Below, in pieces: positions 12,697-19,484 of a DNA stretch of 19,484 bases. Location: contig DATDRQ010000264.1 in the NCBI GenBank assembly GCA_035291645.1, positions 1 through 19,484 on the forward strand, in the 5' to 3' direction. The notes under the pieces are model-generated. The model did no database searches. It was not told where the DNA came from and worked only from the letters and a program-made list of their open reading frames with translations. The stretch is from DATDRQ01 sp035291645 (GTDB taxonomy: Bacteria > Chloroflexota > Anaerolineae > Anaerolineales > UBA4823). Positions within the stretch are counted from its first letter, which is position 1, and every line of letters begins with the position of its first letter. Made by a program: the position numbers and the translations under genes.

Positions 12697-15075
12697 ATGC
12701 GCAACTGGAACCTCAAGGCCGGCGACCCACTTTCGCTCACCCTGGCGGCAGACGCCCGCCTGACGCAACCCAGCTATTGCAACGACCAGATCTGGGAGCT
12801 GACCCTGGGCGGGGGCGAACCCTCTGCCCTGGCCCTGCAGACTACCTACGGGCTGCGCGCCCGCGGGATGCGGCTTTTCCCACGCTTCACGGAGGGCATC
12901 ACCAGCCTGACCGACCCGGCCCAGTTCACCGCGCCGCCAGTTGTGCGCCAGTTCTTCCCCAATTTCATTAAAGTCACCGGCTCTCCTTTTCCGGGGATCG
13001 AGGTTACCGCCGAGTATTGGCTGCCAGACTCGCAGGCGGTGGCTGGACGGCTGGTAATCGCCAACCGCGGGCAGGAGGCGCGCCAGCTGCGCCTGGATTG
13101 GGTGGCCGCGTTGCTGCCGATCGAGGGCGCGCAGGGGATGGCGCCGGCGACCTTCGAGTCCGCCCCGGCGCTGGCCGGTCAAATCGAGGAATTGGCGCCG
13201 GTCGTGTTCATCACCGGCGGCGCCATCCCCACCCTCAGCCCCTTCCCGGCCCTGGTTCACGAGATCGAGCTGGAGCCGGGAGCTGCCTGCCAGTACACCT
13301 GGTGCCACGCCGCCCTGGATACCCCGGAAGCCTCCTTTGCCGCCGCCCGGCAGTTCGCCGCCAGCCGTTGGGAGGCCGAGAAGGCGCGCGTGGAGCTGCT
13401 CAACGCCAGCCAGGTAGAGATTCTGACTGGCGACCCGGATTGGGACGCCGCCCTGGCCCTCTCCCAGAAGGTCGCCCTGGGCCTGTTCAACGGCCCAACC
13501 GAACACCTGCCCTACCCTTCGCCGCTCAACGCCCGCCGCCCTGACGACGGCTTCTCGCCGTGCAGCGGCGGAGATTACGGCCCGTTGTGGTCCGGGCAGA
13601 CCGCCCTGGAGGCTTACTTCCTATCCGGGCTGCTCCTTCCGGCCGCGCCGGGCCTGGCGCGCGGCTTGCTGCTTAATTTCTTCGCCGCCCAGGGCGAGGA
13701 TGGCAGCCTGGACTGGAAGCCTGGCCTGGGCGGACAGCGCGGCGGCCGACTGGCCACCCCCCTGCTCGCCAGCCTGGCCTGGCGCATCTACCTGGCTACC
13801 GAGGACCGCGCCCTGCTGGAAACGGTCTTCCCCCAGCTGCTGGCCTTCCAGGATATGTGGTTCGACCCCCACCACGATCGGGACGAGGACGGTGTGCCGG
13901 AATGGGACCATCCCTTACAGACCGGGCTGGACGATCATCCGCTCTTCGCACGCTGGCACCCGTGGGCGCAGGGGGTGGAGGCGAGCGTGGTCGAAAGCCC
14001 GGCGCTGTGCGCCATGCTGGCACGCGAGTGCCAGTCGCTGATCAAGATCGCCCGCCTGATCGGGCAGGGACAGGCGCTGGAGGAGCTCCAGGCGCGCATC
14101 GCCAGGCTGAGCGCGGCGGTCGAGGCGGCCTGGGACGACCAGGCTGCCTGTTACCGGTACTGGGACCGCGACGCCCACAACAGCCCGCCGCTCGTGGTGC
14201 TGGGCGAGCGCCAGGGGCCGGGGGTGCTGGAGATCAACCGCGAGTTCGACCAACCCCTTCGCCCGGTCTTAAGGGTGCTTTCCGGCGGAGAGAGCACCCG
14301 CCGGGTTCAGGTCTTCCTGCACGGCGCTGGCCCAGCCGGGAACCACCGGGTCGAGCGCATCCCGTCCGAGCGCTTCTCCTGGTTTCCCGCCCTGGGAACC
14401 GCCACCAGCGAACGGGTGTATGCTGGCCTGGAGTACGCCGAAATCCAGGGCGTTGGCGAGGACGACCTGGTATCCCTGTGCAGCGCCGGACTGGATAGCC
14501 AGGACATTTCTAACCTGCTCCCGCTGTGGGCCGGCTTACCCACGAAAGAGCAGGCTCACAAGCTGATCAGGCGCAGTATCACCGCCGCCAAGCGCTACCG
14601 GCGCCCCTACGGCCTGCCCACCTGCCCGGGGACCCCGGCAGATCCCGACGCGCAAGCCTGCCAGGCCGTGCACATCCCGTGGTGCTCACTGATCGGCGAG
14701 GGCCTGTTGGCTTACGATAAGCGCCAGGCAGCCGCCGACCTGGTCGGCCGCTTGATGCGGGCAGTGATCCAATCATTAAAATCCAGCGGTTCCTTCCGGC
14801 GCGGCTACCACGCCGAGACCGGGCAAGGCTCCGGCGAACGCGATGCCCTGGCCGGGCTGGCGCCCCTGGGGCTGTTCCTGGATACCCTGGGCGTGCGGCT
14901 GATCTCCGAGCGCCGGGTGGCCCTGAGCGGTTTCAACCCATTCCCCTGGCCGGTCACGGTCCGTTACCGCCAGCTGACCGTCCTGCGCCAAAGCGACCGC
15001 ACCCAGGTGATCTTCCCCGATGGCCAGGCGGTCAGCGTCACCGATCCCGAGCCGCGCATCGTTTCCCTGGAATGA
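12697..15075 (+). CDS. Cytosolic (alpha/alpha)6-barrel glycosidase (GH63 / mannosylglycerate hydrolase-like)
   Basis: A 792-residue protein without signal peptide. Residues 1 to about 250 look like a beta-sandwich domain. The rest matches six-hairpin glycosidases: GGDYGPLWSGQTALEAYFL (291-309), then DRDEDGVPEWDHPLQTGLDD (394-413), a segment seen in GH63 and MGH1-like enzymes where an Asp near the TGLD motif is the likely acid. Known relatives hydrolyse glucosylglycerate, mannosylglycerate or glucose-terminated oligosaccharides. The first two are compatible solutes, which would fit the neighbouring antiporters, but the substrate is not settled by sequence. The ATG lacks a Shine-Dalgarno. The next gene starts 58 bp downstream, probably in the same operon. 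Confidence 0.75.
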   Translation: MRNWNLKAGDPLSLTLAADARLTQPSYCNDQIWELTLGGGEPSALALQTTYGLRARGMRLFPRFTEGITSLTDPAQFTAPPVVRQFFPNFIKVTGSPFPGIEVTAEYWLPDSQAVAGRLVIANRGQEARQLRLDWVAALLPIEGAQGMAPATFESAPALAGQIEELAPVVFITGGAIPTLSPFPALVHEIELEPGAACQYTWCHAALDTPEASFAAARQFAASRWEAEKARVELLNASQVEILTGDPDWDAALALSQKVALGLFNGPTEHLPYPSPLNARRPDDGFSPCSGGDYGPLWSGQTALEAYFLSGLLLPAAPGLARGLLLNFFAAQGEDGSLDWKPGLGGQRGGRLATPLLASLAWRIYLATEDRALLETVFPQLLAFQDMWFDPHHDRDEDGVPEWDHPLQTGLDDHPLFARWHPWAQGVEASVVESPALCAMLARECQSLIKIARLIGQGQALEELQARIARLSAAVEAAWDDQAACYRYWDRDAHNSPPLVVLGERQGPGVLEINREFDQPLRPVLRVLSGGESTRRVQVFLHGAGPAGNHRVERIPSERFSWFPALGTATSERVYAGLEYAEIQGVGEDDLVSLCSAGLDSQDISNLLPLWAGLPTKEQAHKLIRRSITAAKRYRRPYGLPTCPGTPADPDAQACQAVHIPWCSLIGEGLLAYDKRQAAADLVGRLMRAVIQSLKSSGSFRRGYHAETGQGSGERDALAGLAPLGLFLDTLGVRLISERRVALSGFNPFPWPVTVRYRQLTVLRQSDRTQVIFPDGQAVSVTDPEPRIVSLE

Positions 15076-15133
15076 GATCGGCTGTGGTTTCGTGACTACG
15101 CGTAAAATTCGTTCACAGGCGCATCAAAAAAGC

Positions 15134-17209
15134 ATGCCCCACACCCTCTGGACCCTCCTGCTGCTCGCCTGCTTGCTTCCCGCCACCCTCGCAGCCTGTG
15201 CGACCGCAGAATCCGGCCCAGCGGCCTCACCTGCAGTCGCCTCCCCGCCGGATTTCTCCGCCTCGTTTACCCCTGAATCTCCCGGGGAAGAACCTGCCCT
15301 CGACCTGGAAGAACAGGATCCGATCCTGATCGTCGAGGAGATCGTCATCGCCCTGCTCGGCATCGCCGCCCTGGTGGGCATCGCCGCCCGCTACCTGCGG
15401 GTGCCTTACACGGTCGGGCTGGTGGTCATGGGCGTGATGCTAACCTTGCTGCCAGCCGTGGATTTGAACATTCCGCCCAACCTGATCCTGGGCTTGCTGC
15501 TGCCTCCGTTGATCTTCGAAGGGGCCTTCAACCTGGACTTCGACAACCTGCGGCGAGACCTGGCCCCGATCCTGGCCTTCGCCGTACCTGGGGTGATCCT
15601 GGTGATGATCGTGGTCGGCCTGCTGGTCACCTGGGGCCCCCACCTGCCGCTCTCCCTGGCGCTGGTCTTCGGCGCCGTCGTGGCAGCCATCGACCCCGTG
15701 GCGGTGATCGCCCTGTTCCGTACGATGGGCGTTCCCAAGCGGCTGCAGGTGATCCTGGAGGGCGAGAGCCTGCTCAACGACGGCACGGCCATCGTGCTGT
15801 ACGGGCTGGTGATCGCAGCAGCGGTGGAGGGCGCCCGGATCGACCCGATCTCCGGCGTAGTCGATTTCCTTAGCATTTCGCTCGGCGGGCTGCTGGTTGG
15901 ATTTACCCTTGGCTACCTGACCGCCCTGCTGGTCAACCGCATCGACGATTACCTGATCGAGACCACCCTGACGACTATCCTGGCCTTCGGCTCTTACCTG
16001 ATCGCCGAGCAGCTGTTCGGGGTCAGCGGGGTGCTGGCCGTGGTCGCCGCCGGGCTGGTGACCGGCAACGTCGGCCCGGCCGGTATGTCGCCCACCACGC
16101 GCATCGTGCTGTTCAACTTCTGGGAGTACGCCGCTTTCATCGCAAACTCCTTTATTTTCCTGTTGATCGGACTGCAGATCGACCTCTCGCAACTGTTCGC
16201 CTCCTGGCAGAGCATCCTGATCGCCATCCTGGCGGTGCTGCTGGCGCGCGCCCTGACCGTTTACGGGCTGGCCTGGTCCGGCAAGGACATCCCTCTGCGC
16301 TGGCAGCACGTGCTCAACTGGGGCGGGCTGCGCGGGGCAGTCTCCTTGACGCTGGCGCTCAGCCTGCCGCTGGCCCTCGGCCCGGCACGCACCCAGATCC
16401 AGGTGATGACCTTCGGCGTGGTCCTGTTCACCCTGCTGGTGCAGGGGGTGACCATGGGTAAGCTGGTGCGTTCCCTGAAGTTGAGCGAAAAGCGGGAGAT
16501 GGCGGACGAATACGAGCGCCGCCACGCCCGCGCGGTCGCCGCCCGGGCCGCCTTGGACCACCTGGGCAGCCTGCGCCGCAAGGGTTTGATCTCCGATCAT
16601 ACCTGGAGCACGCTCTCGCCGATCATGGAAGGGTATAATAAGGCCTTGTCGCAGGCGGTCAAGGAAGTACTGGTCTTGAACCCGCAGCTGGAAGCGGAAG
16701 AGCTCGAGGCCGCCCGGCGTGAATCGCTCCAGGCGCAGCGCAGCACGTTCAACACCTTGCTGCAGAGCGGGGTGATCTCGAAAGAGACCTATTCCGAACT
16801 GGTCTCAGAAGTGGATGCGGCCCTCGAAAGCCCGGGCGGCAGCTGGCCAGAAACGATCAATATCATGGGCTCCGAACCCAAACCGGTAAACCGCCTGATC
16901 GCAGCCGTGATCCAGCAGCCTGACCAGGAGAACGCCCTGGGGATGCTCACCAAGCTGGGCTTCAGCGTGACCCACCTCCCCAGTGTAGGGGCTTTTCTCG
17001 GCCAGCGGAATGTGACCCTTTTGATCGGTTTTAACGAAGGCCGCGAGGCGGAAGCCGTGGCCGCGCTGCAGAAGAGCTGCAAGAAGCGGGTGGAGTACAT
17101 CGCCACGCCGCTGGAGGCCGGTCCGATGCCCTTCAGCACCCCGATGGCGGTGTCGGTGGGCGGCGCTACGGTGTTCGTTTTCGAAGTGGACCACTACGAG
17201 GAAATTTAA
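15134..17209 (+). CDS. CPA1/NhaP-type cation/proton antiporter fused to a c-di-AMP receptor (PstA/DarA) domain
   Basis: A 691-residue protein. Residues 1-22 look like a lipoprotein signal (LLLLACLLPATLAAC, C22); 23-60 form a Ser/Pro/Glu-rich linker; about 63-450 are the Na+/H+ exchanger, with AAIDPVAV (D187), EGESLLNDGTAIVLY (N215-D216) and LNWGGLRGAVSLTLAL (395-410). A charged helical stretch (450-570) leads to the final domain, 585-691. That domain begins VNRLIAAVIQQPDQE and holds FSVTHLPSVGAFLGQRNVT, then LLIGFNEGR, and ends VGGATVFVFEVDHYEEI. This matches cyclic-di-AMP receptors PstA/DarA along its length. Contacts I recall from PstA structures are largely kept (T613, F621, L622, N626, G632); N24 and R26 are replaced by Gly and Ser. 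The open frame extends to 15020 inside the glycosidase; ATG 15134 is chosen because it begins the signal. Shine-Dalgarno weak. Confidence 0.9.
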   Translation: MPHTLWTLLLLACLLPATLAACATAESGPAASPAVASPPDFSASFTPESPGEEPALDLEEQDPILIVEEIVIALLGIAALVGIAARYLRVPYTVGLVVMGVMLTLLPAVDLNIPPNLILGLLLPPLIFEGAFNLDFDNLRRDLAPILAFAVPGVILVMIVVGLLVTWGPHLPLSLALVFGAVVAAIDPVAVIALFRTMGVPKRLQVILEGESLLNDGTAIVLYGLVIAAAVEGARIDPISGVVDFLSISLGGLLVGFTLGYLTALLVNRIDDYLIETTLTTILAFGSYLIAEQLFGVSGVLAVVAAGLVTGNVGPAGMSPTTRIVLFNFWEYAAFIANSFIFLLIGLQIDLSQLFASWQSILIAILAVLLARALTVYGLAWSGKDIPLRWQHVLNWGGLRGAVSLTLALSLPLALGPARTQIQVMTFGVVLFTLLVQGVTMGKLVRSLKLSEKREMADEYERRHARAVAARAALDHLGSLRRKGLISDHTWSTLSPIMEGYNKALSQAVKEVLVLNPQLEAEELEAARRESLQAQRSTFNTLLQSGVISKETYSELVSEVDAALESPGGSWPETINIMGSEPKPVNRLIAAVIQQPDQENALGMLTKLGFSVTHLPSVGAFLGQRNVTLLIGFNEGREAEAVAALQKSCKKRVEYIATPLEAGPMPFSTPMAVSVGGATVFVFEVDHYEEI

Positions 17210-17231
17210 CGTTAGAACGTTTAAACGTTAA
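17208..17231. repeat. AACGTTNN 8-bp tandem array at the antiporter stop codon
   Basis: Three exact-period units: aacgttag, aacgttta, aacgttaa. The first begins inside the TAA stop (17207-17209). Confidence 0.9.
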
Positions 17232-17236
17232 GACTC

Positions 17237-17293
17237 GTAGGGCGGCTTTCCCAAGCCGCCTGAATCTCGCGGCGGGTTGGAAACCCGCCCTAC
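17237..17293. repeat. GTAGGGCGG double-hairpin repeat between convergent genes
   Basis: A 57-bp element bounded by GTAGGGCGG and CCGCCCTAC. It contains two stem-loops, GGCGGCTT-tcc-cAAGCCGCC (about 17241-17260) and GGCGGGTT-gga-AACCCGCC (17271-17289). The halves can also pair with each other. Its right end supplies the TAG stop of the minus-strand gene (17290-17292). GC-rich stems between convergent genes may limit read-through in both directions, although no T-run is present. Confidence 0.85.
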
Positions 17294-18039
17294 CCCTTGA
17301 TTCTTTCCCGCCAATACTCCACCCAGGCCGGGTCCAACCGGACCAGGCGTTTCTTCTTGAGGTTTTCCCTCATCACCCAGCGCACATCCGGGTCCGAGCT
17401 GCCGAACCAGGTTTCCATGGCCGCTTTGCCAGCCTGCATGTGTGCAGCGGCAGCCACGCTCCAGGCATAGCCCAGCGCCTGGCGCAGCACCCGGAAATCT
17501 TCAGCGCGGCGGTCTGGCTGCTCCAGTAACGACTCGGTCACCCTGTCCAGTAAAGCAAGCGCCCGCCGGGTGGCAGCTTCATCGAGGAGCAGCGCCGGTT
17601 CGCACAGGGCGGCGACCGCCGCACGCCGCTCCAACAGGCTGCCGGCTGACCAATCGTCCATCGCCTCCTGCAGCGACGGCAGGTCCACCTCGCCCCAGCG
17701 CTGCAAGGCCATGGCGACCGATTCGCGCAGCCGCCAGCGCGGGTCCCCGGCGTGCATGCGCAGTTGTCCCAGCGCGGCCGGATCTCCCTGCGCCAGCTGC
17801 ACGCCCAAACCCAGCACCCCGCAGAAAGCCAGGAACCCCTCGGGCGAATTGACCGGCGCCTGGGCGGCGTCCAGCGCCCGGTAGCGCGCCAGGCGCGCCG
17901 GGTCGCCTTCTTCGGCAGCCGCCCGCGCCAGCTCCAGGTTGCCGCGCGGCCCCGGCAGGCCGGATTCACGCATCAGGTACCCGTCCCAGTCGTCCAGGCT
18001 ACGCAGGACCACGCGGTAGGCTTCTACTTTACCCGCCAT
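17290..18039 (-). CDS. HEAT-repeat-like helical protein, function unknown
   Basis: A 249-residue, soluble, helix-rich protein with many Ala, Leu, Arg and Trp. The stretch HAGDPRWRLRESVAMALQRW (96-115) reads like a HEAT unit, and the C-terminal SSDPDVRWVMRENLKKKRLV (214-233) like another. This pattern resembles HEAT/DNA-alkylation-repeat proteins of Chloroflexota with no assigned role. There is no signal peptide, membrane segment or catalytic motif. The open frame reaches 18111, but the ATG at 18039 (MAGKVEAYRVVLRSLDDWDG) starts the folded-looking part; the preceding 24 codons lie in repeat-like DNA. TAAAAT 8 nt upstream on the minus strand could be a -10, giving a short leader. The gene ends inside the 17237-17293 repeat. 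Confidence 0.72.
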   Translation of the reverse strand: MAGKVEAYRVVLRSLDDWDGYLMRESGLPGPRGNLELARAAAEEGDPARLARYRALDAAQAPVNSPEGFLAFCGVLGLGVQLAQGDPAALGQLRMHAGDPRWRLRESVAMALQRWGEVDLPSLQEAMDDWSAGSLLERRAAVAALCEPALLLDEAATRRALALLDRVTESLLEQPDRRAEDFRVLRQALGYAWSVAAAAHMQAGKAAMETWFGSSDPDVRWVMRENLKKKRLVRLDPAWVEYWRERIKG

Positions 18040-18123
18040 ACCGGATGATTTTAACGCAAAGCCGCTAGGCAGGCAAAGGCGCATAGCAGGGGAAAAAGAC
18101 GCAAGGAACAAGATTTTACGCTC

Positions 18124-18306
18124 ATGGTAGGTCCGGTGGAGATTCGCCTGCAGCCCGGACGGCAGCCAGCTAATCTATACGCAGTGGAACCCGCAGGGCG
18201 CGGTTTCACCAAGGCCACCACCATGTGGGTTGAGGTGGGCGCCTGGCAGCCTCAGCCGGTCAACCTGGCCCGCTGCGCTCAGCCGCTGGACTGGCGGGCG
18301 CCGTAA
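18124..18306 (+). CDS. Doubtful 60-codon ORF, possibly a gene remnant
   Basis: Encodes 60 residues beginning MVGPVEIRLQPGRQPANLY and ending AQPLDWRAP. Its composition is protein-like rather than random, with codon use like the neighbours, but no family was recognised. No Shine-Dalgarno is near the ATG, and the open frame continues upstream through repeat DNA. It lies between two degenerate repeat stretches, so it may be a leftover of a longer gene. Confidence 0.25.
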   Translation: MVGPVEIRLQPGRQPANLYAVEPAGRGFTKATTMWVEVGAWQPQPVNLARCAQPLDWRAP

Positions 18307-18355
18307 CCGGGATTCTTAACGCAAGGGCGCAAAGAATTTAGATATTTTTTCTGGG

Positions 18356-18364
18356 TGATATAAT
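18356..18364 (+). promoter_or_regulatory. Extended -10 promoter of the MFS gene
   Basis: TGA-TATAAT, with TTTAGA (18337-18342) 16 nt upstream as a 4/6 match to -35. The ATG is 26 nt after the box, so the leader would be about 19 nt. The nonamer is identical to that before the glycosidase gene. Confidence 0.65.
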
Positions 18365-18390
18365 TTTCACCTGGCAGGCTGATTATCCCC

Positions 18391-19484
18391 ATGAACAAAC
18401 GCAACATCGCCATCCTCTCTCTCAGCCAGGCACTAGGATTGTCGGCTGTGCCGGCGATCACCCTACTAGGTGGGATCGTCGGCGCGGCGCTGGCGCCCAC
18501 GCCTGTATTGGCTACCCTGCCAGTCTCGCTGGTGATCGTCGGGGTAGCCTTGTTCACTTTCCCGGCCGCATCAACGATGAAGCGGATCGGCAGGCGCAAA
18601 GGCTTCATGATCTCAGCCATGGGCGCCGGTCTGGCCTGCCTGTTGGCTGCGTTTGCGGTTGGCAACGAGAACTTCCTGCTGTACTGCTTGGCAGCCCTGC
18701 TGGTCGGCGGCAACTCAGCCTTCATTTCGCAGTACCGTTTCGCCGCCGCGGAGAGCGTCTCTCCCCCGGAAGTCGGGCGGGCGGTGTCCTTCGTGCTGTT
18801 GGGCGGGATCGCGGCTGGCTTCCTCGGGCCGGAGATCGTAAAGCACACCCAGGGCAGCGGGGGCGAATATACCCTTACTTTCATCGTTCTGGCAGGGCTG
18901 TATGCCTGTGTGGTCTTGCTGATGGCCTTCCTGAATGAACCAATCGTCCAGCAGGAAAGCCTCAGCGGACAGGAGCGGCCACTGCGGAAGATCGTCTCCC
19001 AACCAGTGTTCCTGACGGCACTAGCAGCTTCTGTAGTAGGTTACGGGGTGATGACCTTCATCATGACGGCCACCCCGGTCAACATGCATGTGATGCACGG
19101 TTTCAGCCTGGACGATACCGCCTGGGTGATCCAAAGTCATGTGATCGCGATGTTCCTGCCCTCCCTGTTCACCGCCTTCCTGATCCAAAGGCTGGGCGTG
19201 CTACGCTTGCTGAGCGCAGGATTGGGGGTTATGCTGCTGTGTATTATCCTGGCTATTCTGAGTGAGGACCGGCTGCACTATTGGTGGGCGCTGGTGCTGC
19301 TGGGAGTGGGATGGAATTTCCTGTATGTCGGGGGTACTACTCTGCTGACCCGCACCTACCGGCCTGTCGAGCGCTTTAAAACCCAGGCGGCCAATGACTT
19401 CACCGTCTTCGGCATCCAGGCGGTGGCCTCCCTCTCAGCAGGCGCGGTTCTGTTTACTGCCGGGTGGGATACCCTGGTGCTGTT
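18391..19484 (+). CDS. Major facilitator superfamily transporter (3' end outside the window)
   Basis: The first 364 codons are visible and the frame is open to the window end. The product is hydrophobic throughout, with about ten or eleven helices so far. An MFS motif-A-like loop, MKRIGRRKGF (about 63-72), follows the second helix. A central polar loop (EPIVQQESLSGQERPLRK, about 180-200) separates the two halves as in 12-helix MFS carriers. The second half contains WALVLLGVGWNFLYVGGTTLL, a helix pattern common in uncharacterised MFS proteins. The ATG has no clear Shine-Dalgarno but a good promoter lies just upstream. Substrate and direction of transport cannot be told. Confidence 0.88.
   Translation, partial: MNKRNIAILSLSQALGLSAVPAITLLGGIVGAALAPTPVLATLPVSLVIVGVALFTFPAASTMKRIGRRKGFMISAMGAGLACLLAAFAVGNENFLLYCLAALLVGGNSAFISQYRFAAAESVSPPEVGRAVSFVLLGGIAAGFLGPEIVKHTQGSGGEYTLTFIVLAGLYACVVLLMAFLNEPIVQQESLSGQERPLRKIVSQPVFLTALAASVVGYGVMTFIMTATPVNMHVMHGFSLDDTAWVIQSHVIAMFLPSLFTAFLIQRLGVLRLLSAGLGVMLLCIILAILSEDRLHYWWALVLLGVGWNFLYVGGTTLLTRTYRPVERFKTQAANDFTVFGIQAVASLSAGAVLFTAGWDTLVL

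Larger units (their letters stand above)
18040..18390. other. Spacer with AACGCAAAG-type dispersed repeat fragments
   Basis: Two stretches resemble the AACGCAAAGNCGCAAAG low-complexity repeat seen in spacers of many bacteria: 18052-18105 (TTAACGCAAAGCCGC ... GCAAAGGCGC ... AAAAAGACGCAAGG) and 18317-18335 (TTAACGCAAGGGCGCAAAG). Between them lies one short, doubtful ORF. The right part holds the MFS promoter. Confidence 0.5.

Noticed and set aside
15091..15100. Partial right arm of the GTAGT...ACTAC repeat (TCGTGACTAC)
   Set aside because: Only a 10-nt match with no left arm or inner palindrome; could be chance.
15076..15133. c-di-AMP (ydaO-type) riboswitch before the fusion antiporter, or in the 12394-12477 leader
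   Set aside because: The spaces are too short (58 and about 80 nt) and show no nested stem architecture of that riboswitch.
15440..16600. 386-codon minus-strand ORF opposite the CPA1 antiporter
   Set aside because: Its product is dominated by Gln, His, Asp and Gly, the complement of codons for hydrophobic membrane helices. No start signal or motif is present.

Overview
The window looks like a high-GC chromosomal segment from the Chloroflexota, most likely an Anaerolineae-type bacterium. This is inferred from gene content: single-domain sugar-ABC ATPases, a very large penicillin-binding protein (PBP) with Pro/Thr-rich ends, DUF4013 and HEAT-like small proteins, and dense short palindromic repeats between genes. 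No marker gene fixes the taxonomy. No RNA gene, CRISPR array, transposase or phage gene was found.

Region 1 (1-4952, + strand) is a sugar uptake and use cluster. It holds the last codons of a periplasmic-type sugar-binding protein, a CUT2/RbsC-like permease, a single-domain ABC ATPase, a D-lyxose isomerase family enzyme, a decayed gene of an uncharacterised family, and a GHMP sugar kinase. Region 2 (4979-10168) holds a five-helix EamA-type membrane protein, a DUF4013 membrane protein with a clear terminator, and a 1190-residue bifunctional class A PBP on the minus strand.

Region 3 (10336-17209) is the most interesting part. Two divergent transcription units share an upstream region of about 300 bp. 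Leftward runs a CPA2 cation/proton antiporter with no cytoplasmic regulatory domain, then (7-bp gap) a PII-like protein, then (ATGA overlap) a MaoC-type hydratase. Rightward runs a cytosolic GH63/mannosylglycerate-hydrolase-like glycosidase, then a CPA1/NhaP-type antiporter. The last 107 residues of that antiporter are recognisably a PstA/DarA-type cyclic-di-AMP receptor domain. Each antiporter is therefore paired with a PII-superfamily sensor, one in trans and one in cis. The simplest reading is a locus for ion and osmotic homeostasis controlled by small-molecule sensors; that role is inferred.

Region 4 (17237-19484) holds a HEAT-like protein on the minus strand, a weak 60-codon ORF between degenerate dispersed repeats, and the start of an MFS transporter cut by the window end.

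At least five short repeat families occupy the spacers. Three arrays of an 8-bp unit (AACGTTNN) each begin inside a stop codon. One runs exactly from the stop codon of one gene to the stop codon of its convergent neighbour. Three good extended -10 boxes (TGNTATAAT) precede the two antiporter-linked units and the MFS gene.
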